A stretch of DNA of 64,000 nucleotides from Bacillus sp. FJAT-29814 (lineage in GTDB: Bacteria > Bacillota > Bacilli > Bacillales > Cytobacillaceae). The stretch is taken from NCBI RefSeq assembly GCF_001510715.1, contig NZ_LMTJ01000002.1, forward strand, positions 434,001 through 498,000. The letters run 5' to 3'. Of this stretch, positions 1 through 8,101 are shown in pieces. The notes under the pieces were generated by a model. It was not told the origin of the DNA and did no database searches. It worked only from the letters and a program-made list of their open reading frames with translations. How positions within the stretch are numbered: the stretch's first letter is position 1; each line of letters starts with the position of its first letter. Position numbers and translations under genes: made by a program.

Positions 1-2
1 GG

Positions 3-104
3 CCGATTGATTTTTCACCCATTATTGCCCTCTTTGTGTTTCACTATTTAAGCAGCTTTGCTTTAGAAGGGCTTAACCAATCATTGAATTTCTTGGGGAT
101 TTGA
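3..104 (+). CDS. C-terminal end of a probable YggT-family membrane protein (partial)
   Basis: An open frame enters from the left edge and stops with TGA at 102-104, giving 33 residues. It begins PIDFSPIIALFVFHYL, which resembles the second conserved segment of YggT-family membrane proteins (a PIDFSP-like motif followed by a hydrophobic helix). The family is small, polytopic and often found near cell-division genes. Only the tail is visible, so the assignment rests on one motif. A strong terminator follows directly. Confidence 0.45.
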   Translation, partial: PIDFSPIIALFVFHYLSSFALEGLNQSLNFLGI

Positions 105-105
105 T

Positions 106-139
106 AAAAGGCGAACAGTTCCGTCACTGTTCGCCTTTT
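106..139 (+). terminator. Intrinsic terminator after the partial YggT gene
   Basis: Perfect 14-bp stem AAAAGGCGAACAGT with a six-base loop and its complement ending in TTTT, then ATATTTTT. The A and T tracts on either side would let it work in both directions. Confidence 0.85.
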
Positions 140-297
140 ATATTTTTCGGCAAAATCGTAGCGTAACATACTCTTCATGCTCGCCTTTTCCAAAGGCACG
201 CTGCTCCATGACAAAACGATATCCCCTCTTGATAATTGAATTCTATAACCCCTTCCCTATTCCCTTTTAAAAATAGAAGTTTTCTAGGTATATGAGT

Positions 298-323
298 ATC
301 CCCATAACTAAAGTTAGGGGTTT
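298..323. repeat. Subterminal hairpin at the right end of the TnpB element
   Basis: CCCC-A-TAAC-TAAA-GTTA-GGGG: an 8-bp stem with a bulged A and a TAAA loop. It lies about 65 bp beyond the tnpB stop. In TnpB systems the transcript across this end forms the scaffold of the omega RNA. It is a direct repeat of 2004-2029. Confidence 0.7.
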
Positions 324-386
324 CGAAAGATTAGGCTTTAAAAGCCCATTGTCTTTACGTGGGCTACCACTAGTCCCGCTAATACA

Positions 387-1883
387 TCAGGCCGCAGCCT
401 TCAGCTTTTCATGTTTTTTCTCCATTATAATGATTTTCTTTGGGGCTTGAAGGAACTGCTTTCTTTCTAGTCCTTCAAATGCCTGCTTTACATGTTTGCG
501 AACAATATTAAAAGCGCCATTTACATCTGCATGAATAAGAACGTTAGACCCTTTAATTTTGTAAAAAGCTCTGCTACACCGATACCCACTAAAATATGGA
601 TGGGTATCATCCCCATAGGTTGGAATTGCATCATTGTCCAAAAAGCTAGACTTGGAGGTATAGCTTTCTTCACGGTCAATGACTTGAATTCCTTTCCGTT
701 CAGCCTTGTATCGAATCATTTCTATGAACGTCGCATACGGAATTTGGATGAAGGTCTGCTTATCTGACTTTTTCATTTCTACCTCCGATTTCCAACCAAC
801 ATTTCTACCTATAATGATGGTATCAATCGTTCTTTCTACGGCAATCTCCACCACTTTTGCACTGGCTTTATGTAAAAAATCCATGACACGATTATTCCTT
901 TTTCTATCCAAGGAAATTAAGCGATTGGTAGTAAATATCCCTTCTTTTGGGTCCTTCCCATTTCTTATAACACACATGTAATTGGCCCTTAATTTGTTAT
1001 AGTATTGATTAAGGGATTTTAACCATGTGCCTTTGATAAGCAGAGGCTGACGCCCCGTGTTATCGACGATAGTTGCCAGGTTATCGACTCCTAAATCAAT
1101 ACCCATTACCCGTTTGGGAGTAAATATAAATTCATTTTTTTGTTTTTCAGTTCTTTTGATTTCCTTTTCCTGTTCACTTTTAAAAACAATCTCTACTACA
1201 TAGCGGCCATAGGACGGTACGATTCGAACCTGTTGTAATTCCCCTTCAGATTGAACAATCTTGCCAAGTTTTAATAGAAGAGGGGTTCCAGGTAATTTCA
1301 ACCTATTCCCCTCTTTTATATCCGTAATTTGATTCGTCAGATAACAGGTTGTGCGGCTATTCTTCGGTTTATATTTTGGGATTTTTGGTTTACCGGAAAA
1401 GCTTTCGGGATGGATTTTATATTTCTTAGAGGCTTCAAAATAGCTTTTCCAATCATCATATACTTTCTTCATTGTCTGTTGATTGGACTGAGAGGGCATT
1501 GAGGTGTAATCGGTCTGTTTCATAATCTTAAATAAAGCTTCTACAAAGGTATATCCAATGAAGGATTTTTCTTGGGATGGCATTTCAAAAAGCTTCAACT
1601 TTGGCTCTATTATTTTTCCTTCTTTGTCTACATTCATCGGTTTTGCTTTTGCTTTTTCATAGCTTTTTAGACGAATTTCATTCATTTGAGGCAAATAGGT
1701 TTCAATATCTTGTAACACTTGAAGTTGATTTTCATTTTTAATTTCCTTTTTTAATGCTGTATATACCTGACGAATATAGTAATTGGTAATGTTGTACAAG
1801 TTTTTCGCCTTAAAACAAAGCGAATCACAGTAACCGAACAACTCATGTTCAGGATGAATGTGTATTTTATAGGAACTATACAT
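387..1883 (-). CDS. tnpB: TnpB-family RNA-guided nuclease / OrfB transposase-associated protein
   Basis: Protein of 498 aa starting at the ATG eight bases after GGGAGG; an in-frame GTG lies nine bases upstream. RuvC-like motifs are visible: GIDLGVDN around residue 263 (first Asp), the VIDREESYTSK segment (Glu) and HADVNGAFNI near the C-terminus (last Asp). The zinc-ribbon CxxC pairs of canonical TnpB between the last two motifs are absent; only one Cys remains (YRCSRAF). TnpB proteins are guided nucleases that favour retention of their element. The catalytic residues look intact, so activity is plausible but not shown. Confidence 0.85.
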   Translation of the reverse strand: MYSSYKIHIHPEHELFGYCDSLCFKAKNLYNITNYYIRQVYTALKKEIKNENQLQVLQDIETYLPQMNEIRLKSYEKAKAKPMNVDKEGKIIEPKLKLFEMPSQEKSFIGYTFVEALFKIMKQTDYTSMPSQSNQQTMKKVYDDWKSYFEASKKYKIHPESFSGKPKIPKYKPKNSRTTCYLTNQITDIKEGNRLKLPGTPLLLKLGKIVQSEGELQQVRIVPSYGRYVVEIVFKSEQEKEIKRTEKQKNEFIFTPKRVMGIDLGVDNLATIVDNTGRQPLLIKGTWLKSLNQYYNKLRANYMCVIRNGKDPKEGIFTTNRLISLDRKRNNRVMDFLHKASAKVVEIAVERTIDTIIIGRNVGWKSEVEMKKSDKQTFIQIPYATFIEMIRYKAERKGIQVIDREESYTSKSSFLDNDAIPTYGDDTHPYFSGYRCSRAFYKIKGSNVLIHADVNGAFNIVRKHVKQAFEGLERKQFLQAPKKIIIMEKKHEKLKAAA

Positions 1884-2003
1884 AGTCTTCACCTCCCTCG
1901 CAACCAGAACAAATGTTCGGTTTTTATTATAGCAGTGATTAGACTAAATGTATAGTAAGACCTGGTTGTTTTATTGAAAAATAAGCAAAAAAATACAGCT
2001 TAT

Positions 2004-2029
2004 ATCCCCATATCTAAAGCTAGGGGTTT
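2004..2029. repeat. Subterminal hairpin at the left end of the TnpB element
   Basis: CCCC-A-TATC-TAAA-GCTA-GGGG, the same architecture as the right-end hairpin with one stem mismatch. It lies about 120 bp upstream of the tnpB start. Confidence 0.7.
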
Positions 2030-2096
2030 TACGCTGCTTTTTGATAAATATTCATAATTTTGATAAAATCATCTAAAAGCATTTAGGGGGATGTCG

Positions 2097-3110
2097 ATGA
2101 TTACCTATCCATTTTTAAAACAGGCAGCAACCATTGGCGTAACAGCGCCTTCATCCGGAGTGCCAGCCGAATTGCATGATCTTGTTAAGCTTGCCTGTAA
2201 TCGCCTTGAACGGGACGGGTTTCAAACAATCATCGGGGAAACAGTCTGGACAGAAGACAAAACAAAATCTGCCCCCGCGTTGAAACGGGCCGCTGAATTT
2301 AAAGATATGATGGATAACGATGACATCGACATCATCCTACCTCCATGGGGCGGTGACCTATTAGTCGAGATTCTTGAGCACCTTGACTTTGAAACTATGA
2401 AAACCAAGTGGGTATTAGGCTACTCCGATGTGAGTGGTCTTTTACTAGCTATTACATTACAAACCGGGATGGCTACTGCCCACGGGACAAACCTGATCGA
2501 TTTACGCGGAGAATATTCGGACGAAACAACTGCGGCGTGGCGGGCTGTTTTATCAACAAACACCGGAGATTCTATCGACCAGCGCTCCTCGAAACTCTTT
2601 CAAAAGGAGTGGAATCATTCGAATCCGTCGCCATGCGTGTTTCATTTAACTGAGCCGACTGTTTGGAAAACAGTTTCTAGCCAGACTGAGAAAATTCATG
2701 GCCGATTGCTTGGCGGCTGCATTGACATTATCCGCCATCTAATTGGCACACCATTTGGTGATGTCGCCAGTTTTAGAAAAGAGCACATCCCCGGAGAGCA
2801 ACTAATTTGGTATTTGGAGAATTGCGAATTAAACACGGCCGACCTCCGCAGGTCGCTGGTCCAAATGAAACTGGCAGGCTGGTTTGAACATTGTTCCGGC
2901 CTGATGTTTGGGAGGGATCCGAATAAACCTGTGAAAAACTACTACGTCGAGGATGTTTACAAAGATCTTGCCGACGAACTTGGAATTCCGATTATCTACG
3001 ATATCGATTGCGGTCACATACCACCGCAGATGACGTTTATCAATGGCGCATTTGCTGAGGTCGAAGTAAAGGACGGCAAGGGAACCGTCCGGCAAACGTT
3101 CCGGTCATAA
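2097..3110 (+). CDS. S66-family peptidase (LD-carboxypeptidase / MccF-like)
   Basis: 337 aa from the ATG at 2097. AGGGGG ends directly before an earlier in-frame ATG at 2091, so the second ATG has the better spacing. The N-terminus (IGVTAPSSG) and the LGYSDVSGLL motif carrying the nucleophile Ser match the S66 family. A Glu in the LENCEL segment and a His in CGHIPPQ would complete the Ser-Glu-His triad. Members either trim L,D-linked muropeptide tetrapeptides in the cytoplasm or hydrolyse microcin-C-like conjugates. No signal peptide is seen. The sequence alone does not separate a recycling from an immunity role. The gene is followed by an exporter 30 bp downstream. Confidence 0.88.
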   Translation: MITYPFLKQAATIGVTAPSSGVPAELHDLVKLACNRLERDGFQTIIGETVWTEDKTKSAPALKRAAEFKDMMDNDDIDIILPPWGGDLLVEILEHLDFETMKTKWVLGYSDVSGLLLAITLQTGMATAHGTNLIDLRGEYSDETTAAWRAVLSTNTGDSIDQRSSKLFQKEWNHSNPSPCVFHLTEPTVWKTVSSQTEKIHGRLLGGCIDIIRHLIGTPFGDVASFRKEHIPGEQLIWYLENCELNTADLRRSLVQMKLAGWFEHCSGLMFGRDPNKPVKNYYVEDVYKDLADELGIPIIYDIDCGHIPPQMTFINGAFAEVEVKDGKGTVRQTFRS

Positions 3111-3140
3111 TGATTTATACACGAGGGGCTGTTATTCAAC

Positions 3141-4037
3141 ATGAATGGAAAAGTAAAATTACTTTCGGCCATGCTGATTTTTGGAAGTCTTGGCCTTTTT
3201 GTAAAAAATATCGACCTGAGTTCGAGCGAAATTGCCTTTTTAAGGGGCGTTATCGGGAGCCTATTCCTACTCGTTGCCAGTTTACTGGTCAAACACAAGG
3301 TATCCGTTAAAATGTTAAAGAAAAATGCCGTTTTGCTGCTTTTATCCGGGGGCGCGGTCGGCCTAAATTGGATTTTTCTTTTTGAATCGTACCGGTACAC
3401 GACCATCTCCAATGCCACTATCAGCTATTACTTTGCGCCGGTGTTTGTGATGATTTTGGCCCCGTGGATTTTGAAGGAAAAAATCACCCTTGCGAAGGCG
3501 GGCTGCATCCTTGCGGCGATGGCCGGATTATTTTTGATCGTCCAAAACGGGTCAGTTGGTGGAACTGGCACTTATAATCACGGACTCGGCATCTTCTACG
3601 GCCTATTAGCGGCGGGCTTTTATGCCAGCGTCATTTTAATGAACAAATTTATTAAAAATTTATCGGGGTTTGAAATCACGCTTGTACAGTTGATGACAGC
3701 GGCCATTGTCCTGCTTCCTTATATTTTAGTACGGGGACAGCTGGATTTATCAGGGTTAAACTCCTCTTCGATTATGTTCATCCTGATCCTCGGGATCGTA
3801 CATACGGGTTTTGCCTATTTTTTATATTTTTCGTCGCTTCAGCAGTTAAAAGGGCAGACTATAGCCGTACTCAGCTACATTGACCCGATATCAGCTGTCA
3901 TTTTCGCCGCGATCTTTTTAAGCGAGAGTATGACTGTTCTGCAAATGGTTGGCGGTGTCCTGATTTTGGGGTCAACCTTTTTAAGTGAAAAACTTGAAGT
4001 GAACTTGGGCAAAAATAATCCTACTACAACTTCTTAA
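3141..4037 (+). CDS. EamA/DMT-family transporter
   Basis: 298 aa with about ten hydrophobic segments in two homologous halves of five, typical of the drug/metabolite transporter superfamily (paired EamA domains). The first half begins LLSAMLIFGSLGLFVKNIDL and the second begins FYGLLAAGFYASVILMNKF. Members export amino acids, metabolites or drugs; the substrate here cannot be deduced. It lies 30 bp after the S66 peptidase and 21 bp before the phosphotransferase, so the three are probably co-transcribed. The ribosome site is weak (GAGGGG about 13 bases upstream). Confidence 0.88.
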   Translation: MNGKVKLLSAMLIFGSLGLFVKNIDLSSSEIAFLRGVIGSLFLLVASLLVKHKVSVKMLKKNAVLLLLSGGAVGLNWIFLFESYRYTTISNATISYYFAPVFVMILAPWILKEKITLAKAGCILAAMAGLFLIVQNGSVGGTGTYNHGLGIFYGLLAAGFYASVILMNKFIKNLSGFEITLVQLMTAAIVLLPYILVRGQLDLSGLNSSSIMFILILGIVHTGFAYFLYFSSLQQLKGQTIAVLSYIDPISAVIFAAIFLSESMTVLQMVGGVLILGSTFLSEKLEVNLGKNNPTTTS

Positions 4038-4058
4038 TAGAATAGGTGCGTGCGTTGG

Positions 4059-4967
4059 ATGAATGACCCGTGGTCTCCGGAGATTGAGGTTTCTAAAAGC
4101 ATAGCGGAGTTGATGATTGGTCGTCAGTTCCCGCAGTTGAAACCAGTGACAGCCCATGTGCTGGGAGAAGGATTTGATAATTCCGTCTATCTAGTAAATG
4201 GGCAGTTTGTTTTTCGGTTTCCCCGCAGGGAGATCGCAGCTGGTTTGCTGGAGACGGAAATCAAGCTGCTTCCAGGGATAGCGCCATTTCTGCCAATCCC
4301 GGTACCGAATCCTCTTTTTGTCGGGACTCCTGATGAACCATTTCCATGGCCGTTTGCCGGGTATAAGCCCTTATGCGGTGTAACGCCAACGGGATTGACG
4401 CTTGAACAGCGAATGCTATCCGTTGAACCATTGGCCAAATTTTTAAAGACATTGCATGCTTTTTCTGCCTCGGAAGCGGAAAAGCTGGGGCTTCCCCATG
4501 ACCAATTGGGCAGGCTTGATTTTCTAAAAAGAAAGCCAATGCTCGAGGTGAATATGGAAAAGGCAAAAGGGCTGATGGGGTATGATGAAATGAAACGGAT
4601 TGGGGGCTTCCTCTCGTCCATTCGAAGGCCGTTTACGAATGAAACCGAAGCACTCCTTCATGGTGATCTGCATATTCGCAATATGCTTGTCGATGAAGCT
4701 GGCCGCGTATCGGCCGTGATTGATTGGGGCGATACCCATATTGGCCACCCGGCGCTGGACCTGTCGATTGTTTATAGTTTTTTACCTGCTGAAGGCAGGA
4801 AATCCTTTTATCAGGTGTATGGTGAGGTAGAACCAGAAATCAAACGCATGGCCCGCTTCAAAGCCATATACACCCTCCTTTTGCTGCTTTTATATGGGGA
4901 AAATCGGGGCGATGTGCATTTGGTCGATGATTGCCGGACTGGACTCCGGTTGGCACTAACAGATTAA
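4059..4967 (+). CDS. Aminoglycoside phosphotransferase-family kinase
   Basis: 302 aa from ATG 4059, with AGGTG ten bases upstream; an in-frame GTG at 4050 is too close to the ribosome site. Kinase-like fold motifs: LGEGFDNSVYLV glycine-rich start, FVFRFPRR, catalytic LLHGDLHIRNMLV and metal-binding AVIDWGDTHIGHPALDL. The family phosphorylates aminoglycosides, macrolides, choline or other small alcohols. The wording of the motifs (HGDLH, IDWGD) is that of the broad APH Pfam family, not of a known resistance enzyme, so a drug-resistance role should not be assumed. Confidence 0.85.
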   Translation: MNDPWSPEIEVSKSIAELMIGRQFPQLKPVTAHVLGEGFDNSVYLVNGQFVFRFPRREIAAGLLETEIKLLPGIAPFLPIPVPNPLFVGTPDEPFPWPFAGYKPLCGVTPTGLTLEQRMLSVEPLAKFLKTLHAFSASEAEKLGLPHDQLGRLDFLKRKPMLEVNMEKAKGLMGYDEMKRIGGFLSSIRRPFTNETEALLHGDLHIRNMLVDEAGRVSAVIDWGDTHIGHPALDLSIVYSFLPAEGRKSFYQVYGEVEPEIKRMARFKAIYTLLLLLLYGENRGDVHLVDDCRTGLRLALTD

Positions 4968-5340
4968 TTCGCTTTTACCACTGCGCACCCTCTTTGCTTC
5001 CCCCTCCCTCCTTTTTCCTATGTCGATAAAAATTTCAAAAAGTTCTTGATTTTGAACAAATGGCATATTATGATTTTTAAATAAGTAATCCTATAGAGTT
5101 AATGGGATTTAAAAATAAATGGGCTATTGAGACAACCCACTCAAAGAGTGGGATAAGTGTCCTTCAACCATTCATTGCATATATTTATAAAAAACTAATA
5201 CCTAGTAAACAAGTCTTGTCCCATCACGTCATCGGGATGAATTTTTATCAGTGAATGTTGACTGAAACACTCAAGTTTAATAGGAATCTATTCTTATCAA
5301 TGAATCTTGACTGAAACACTCAACATTAGGAGGCATGTCC
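4968..5340 (+). promoter_or_regulatory. Regulatory region before the sulfate operon: hairpin and two 29-bp direct repeats
   Basis: No gene is seen here. A perfect 7-bp hairpin CCCACTC-AAA-GAGTGGG lies at 5136-5152. Two nearly identical 29-bp segments lie at 5246-5274 and 5295-5323. Each contains TTGACTGAAACACTCAA, an imperfect 17-bp palindrome (TTGA-x-TG, AAA centre, CA-x-TCAA) that also offers a TTGACT -35-like box. The repeats are 49 bp apart and end 18 bp before the Rrf2 gene. They are likely operators for the adjacent Rrf2 protein, which is an inference from position and symmetry. Confidence 0.6.
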
Positions 5341-5796
5341 ATGAAGGTGTCGAGTAAAGGAGAATATGCACTGCGAGCCCTACTGTTGCTAGGGAATCAT
5401 CAAGGGACTGTAATGGGGATTCAGGAAATTTCGGAAAAAACACTGGTCAGCATTCATTACCTGGAACAGATCCTGCTCCAGCTCAAAAAACTGGGCTATC
5501 TCACCAGCAAACGAGGCGCTAAAGGCGGTTACATGCTTTACAAGCAGCCAAACGAAATCAATTTGGGAGAAGTCATCCGGGAATTGGAAGGCCCATTGTC
5601 CCCCATGTCATGTGCCTCTATTACCAAATATGAACCATGTCCTTTGGAGGAGGGATGTCAATTAAAGCCGCTATGGTCGTTAATCCGAGATGCGATTGCT
5701 TATATTCTTGAGCAAACGACACTCCAAGATTTGCTGGAAAACCGAGTTAGCCTAATAAAAGGAGAGGATTTAGTTGTCATTAAAAGGACATCTTGA
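5341..5796 (+). CDS. Rrf2-family transcriptional regulator
   Basis: 151 aa from ATG 5341, seven bases after AGGAGG; an upstream in-frame ATG at 5335 is too close. N-terminal winged helix (MKVSSKGEYALRALLLL and the wing segment SKRGAKGGYML) is typical of Rrf2. The sensor region has three cysteines spaced CX8CX5C (about residues 91, 100 and 106), similar to but longer than the Fe-S loops of IscR and NsrR. CymR, the Rrf2 regulator of sulfur genes in B. subtilis, lacks such a triad. Being first in a sulfate transport operon suggests control of sulfur assimilation, perhaps through an Fe-S cluster. Confidence 0.88.
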   Translation: MKVSSKGEYALRALLLLGNHQGTVMGIQEISEKTLVSIHYLEQILLQLKKLGYLTSKRGAKGGYMLYKQPNEINLGEVIRELEGPLSPMSCASITKYEPCPLEEGCQLKPLWSLIRDAIAYILEQTTLQDLLENRVSLIKGEDLVVIKRTS

Positions 5797-5968
5797 CCAG
5801 CAGGTGCTGGAAAAAATCACGAGCCTGTTGAATGGGTTGGAATTTGGAACCATTCAAATTACCGTCCATGATTCACAAATTACCCAGATAGACCGCTTGG
5901 AAAAACACCGGCTGCCGCTGCAAAAAAAAGCGAACAGCCAAAGTTCCAGCCAACAACGAAAGATATGA
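5774..5968 (+). CDS. yezD: YezD-family (DUF2292) small protein
   Basis: 64 aa starting at TTG 5774, overlapping the end of the Rrf2 gene by 23 bp; AGGAGAGG precedes it at suitable spacing. The core FGTIQITVHDSQITQIDRLEKHR matches the small YezD/DUF2292 family, which often sits beside sulfur-uptake genes. Biochemical function is unknown. The overlapping start suggests translational coupling. The C-terminus after the conserved Arg is a polar, Gln/Ser-rich tail. Confidence 0.8.
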   Translation: MSLKGHLDQQVLEKITSLLNGLEFGTIQITVHDSQITQIDRLEKHRLPLQKKANSQSSSQQRKI

Positions 5969-5999
5969 AAATGATTAGCTGCCGATCGGTCACCCGAAG

Positions 6000-6054
6000 G
6001 CCCCTTAGTTAATGTACATGGCAATGTGCATCCAATAACTAATGGGCTTTTTTT
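6000..6054 (+). terminator. Intrinsic terminator or attenuator between yezD and the sulfate-binding lipoprotein
   Basis: A long hairpin: outer arms GCCCCTTAGTTA and TAACTAATGGGC, an inner stem ATGTACAT/ATGTGCAT around GGCA, followed by seven T residues (6048-6054). The GGGC of the 3' arm together with the T tract can also pair with a downstream AAAAAAGCCC ending at 6068, giving an overlapping second hairpin. Position inside an otherwise continuous operon suggests partial termination that lowers or conditions expression of the transporter genes. Confidence 0.75.
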
Positions 6055-6096
6055 ATTGAAAAAAGCCCTCAAAAAAACAAATAGAGGAGAATCAAT

Positions 6097-7143
6097 ATGC
6101 TAAAAAAATTCTGGATAACACTTTTTTCAATTTTATTATTAACCGGGGTGGCCGCATGCTCCAGCCAAAGTTCCACGGAACCGTCAAAAAAAGCAGCTGC
6201 GAACAAAAAAGAACCCGTTACATTATTAAACGTTTCCTATGACCCAACCCGAGAATTATATGAGGAATTTAACAAAAGCTTTGCCGCCTACTGGGAAAAA
6301 GAAACAGGCCAAAAGGTGACGATTAACCAATCTCATGGCGGCTCCGGCAAGCAGTCTCGGTCGGTTATCGATGGCTTGGAGGCAGATATCGTCACACTTG
6401 CCCTTGCCTATGATATCGATGCGATTGCCGATGCCGGCAAGCTGGATGAAAAATGGCAGGAGCGACTCGCAGACAACAGTTCACCGTATACGTCCACCAT
6501 CGTCTTCCTGGTCCGGAAAGGCAATCCAAAAAATATCAAGGATTGGGATGATCTAGTGAAAAAAGATGTGTCCGTGATTACACCAAATCCGAAAACCTCC
6601 GGCGGGGCGAGATGGAATTACTTGGCGGCCTGGGGCTATGCCCTCCAGCAAAGCAACGGTGACGAACAAAAGGCAAAAGAATTTGTGGAAAAACTGTTTA
6701 AAAACGTTCCAGTATTGGATTCGGGTGCCCGCGGTTCGACGACGACCTTTGTGGAAAGAGGCATCGGCGATGTTTTGATTGCCTGGGAAAATGAGGCCTA
6801 TCTCGCGATCAACGAGCTTGGCAAGGACAAATTTGAAATCGTCAATCCATCCGTCAGCATTTTGGCAGAGCCTCCTGTAACCGTTGTGGACAGTATTGTA
6901 AAAAAACACGGAACAGAAGAAGTGGCCAAAGCTTATCTTGACTATTTGTATAGTAAAGCAGGACAGGAAATTGCCGCGAAAAACTATTATCGCCCACGGA
7001 ACGAGGATATAGCTGCCAAATATGCCGATCAGTTTCCAGATATCAAGCTATTTACCATCGATGAAGTGTTTGGTGGATGGAAGAAAGCGCAAAAAATCCA
7101 TTTTGATGACGGGGGAATATTTGATCAGATTTATAAGCCTTAG
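6097..7143 (+). CDS. sbp: Sulfate/thiosulfate ABC transporter substrate-binding lipoprotein
   Basis: 348 aa. The N-terminus has two lysines, a hydrophobic stretch and the lipobox LTGVAAC, so the mature protein would be lipid-anchored at Cys 21. [21 protein letters not shown] and the WENEAYLA region are signatures of sulfate-binding proteins (Sbp/CysP). The SHGGSG loop contributes sulfate ligands in the family. It is followed by both permease genes and the ATPase, so the assignment to sulfate or thiosulfate uptake is firm, though the preferred anion is not fixed. AGAGGAG lies just upstream. Confidence 0.95.
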   Translation: MLKKFWITLFSILLLTGVAACSSQSSTEPSKKAAANKKEPVTLLNVSYDPTRELYEEFNKSFAAYWEKETGQKVTINQSHGGSGKQSRSVIDGLEADIVTLALAYDIDAIADAGKLDEKWQERLADNSSPYTSTIVFLVRKGNPKNIKDWDDLVKKDVSVITPNPKTSGGARWNYLAAWGYALQQSNGDEQKAKEFVEKLFKNVPVLDSGARGSTTTFVERGIGDVLIAWENEAYLAINELGKDKFEIVNPSVSILAEPPVTVVDSIVKKHGTEEVAKAYLDYLYSKAGQEIAAKNYYRPRNEDIAAKYADQFPDIKLFTIDEVFGGWKKAQKIHFDDGGIFDQIYKP

Positions 7144-7171
7144 TTTAGGAGGATTTTGTCTAATAGGAGGG

Positions 7172-7216
7172 ATTGGCGTAGTCGGCGGCTCTTTCTCGAA
7201 CCTCGACTGCGCCAAT
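7172..7216 (+). promoter_or_regulatory. Intercistronic hairpin between sbp and cysT
   Basis: Arms ATTGGCGTAGTCG and CGACTGCGCCAAT form a 13-bp stem with one G-T wobble. No T tract follows, so it is unlikely to terminate. A stable stem after the binding-protein gene is a known way to protect the upstream mRNA, giving more binding protein than permease. That role is inferred. Confidence 0.6.
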
Positions 7217-7249
7217 AAATGAAAACATTTAGAATGGAGAGGCTTGCAC

Positions 7250-8086
7250 GTGTTTAAACAATCCAAACACCACCGAGTGCTGCCAGGTTTCGGGCTATCG
7301 ATGGGATATACCGTCATCTACTTAAGCCTGATGATCCTCATCCCAATTGCCGTGTTATTTTTAAAAGCAACCACCATCAGCTGGGCGGAATTATGGGAGA
7401 CTGTAACCGATGAAAGAGTCGTAGCTTCCTATAAAATAACGTTCTACACCTCCTTTATCGCCGCTCTTGTGAATGCGATATTCGGAACACTCATTGCCTG
7501 GGTATTGGTGCGATACAACTTCTTTGGTAAAAAGTTCGTTGACGCGCTGGTGGATTTGCCATTCGCCATGCCAACAGCCGTTGCCGGCATTGCCCTAACG
7601 ACGATTTATGCGCCTAACGGCTGGCTCGGGCAATATTTTGCCCAACTGGGGATCAAGATTTCCTACACCCAGTACGGGATTATGATTGCACTGACGTTTA
7701 TCGGCCTCCCCTTTGTCGTCCGTTCCGTACAGCCGGTATTGCAGGACCTGGATCAGCAATATGAAGAAGCCGCCGCAACCCTTGGTGCTCATTCGGGACA
7801 GATTTTTTTCAAAGTTATTTTTCCGGCGATTTTTCCGGCAATCTTAACCGGCTTTGCCCTTGCCTTTGCCAGGGCATTGGGGGAATACGGTTCGGTCGTG
7901 TTCATATCAGGCAATATGCCAATGAAAACGGAAATCGTCCCCCTGCTCATCATTACAAAATTGGAGCAATACAACTACGGCGGCGCTGCTGCTATTGCCG
8001 CGGTTATGCTCATCTTCTCATTCATTCTCTTATTCTTAATAAATTTTTGGCAATGGAAGACAGCGAAAAAACACCAAATGACCTAG
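7250..8086 (+). CDS. cysT: Sulfate ABC transporter permease CysT
   Basis: 278 aa from GTG 7250, seven bases after GGAGAGG; a TTG at 7244 is in frame but too close. It has about six membrane helices and the permease EAA loop (YEEAAATLGAHSGQIFFKVIFPA), which contacts the ATPase. VRYNFFGKKFVDALVDLPFAMPTAVAG is typical of CysT/CysU. It would pair with CysW as the heterodimeric channel. Confidence 0.94.
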   Translation: MFKQSKHHRVLPGFGLSMGYTVIYLSLMILIPIAVLFLKATTISWAELWETVTDERVVASYKITFYTSFIAALVNAIFGTLIAWVLVRYNFFGKKFVDALVDLPFAMPTAVAGIALTTIYAPNGWLGQYFAQLGIKISYTQYGIMIALTFIGLPFVVRSVQPVLQDLDQQYEEAAATLGAHSGQIFFKVIFPAIFPAILTGFALAFARALGEYGSVVFISGNMPMKTEIVPLLIITKLEQYNYGGAAAIAAVMLIFSFILLFLINFWQWKTAKKHQMT

Positions 8087-8101
8087 AGGGGTTTTGCACA
8101 C

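Larger units (their letters stand above)
298..2048 (-). mobile_element. TnpB-only IS200/IS605-family (IS1341-like) element
   Basis: A single tnpB gene lies between two directly repeated 26-bp hairpin sequences at 298-323 and 2004-2029. Both have the form CCCC, bulged A, 4-bp stem, TAAA loop, 4-bp stem, GGGG; the copy at 2004 has one mismatch. Subterminal hairpins are characteristic of IS200/IS605 ends. No tnpA is present, so movement would need a transposase in trans. On the minus strand TTTAT lies about 19 bases before the left-end hairpin (plus 2044-2048) and may be the target/TAM motif. The guide-proximal end lies below about 298, but the exact cleavage point cannot be seen. Confidence 0.7.

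Noticed and set aside
4050..4967. Aminoglycoside resistance gene
   Set aside because: The protein belongs to the broad APH kinase family, but nothing in the sequence ties it to a known drug-modifying enzyme.
4968..5335. SAM (S-box) riboswitch before the sulfate operon
   Set aside because: No S-box core or leader terminator is seen; the region holds duplicated palindromes instead.
5774..5968. YezD as a shadow of the Rrf2 gene
   Set aside because: Only 23 bp overlap. The TTG has a proper ribosome site and the protein matches the YezD family, so it is kept as a real gene.
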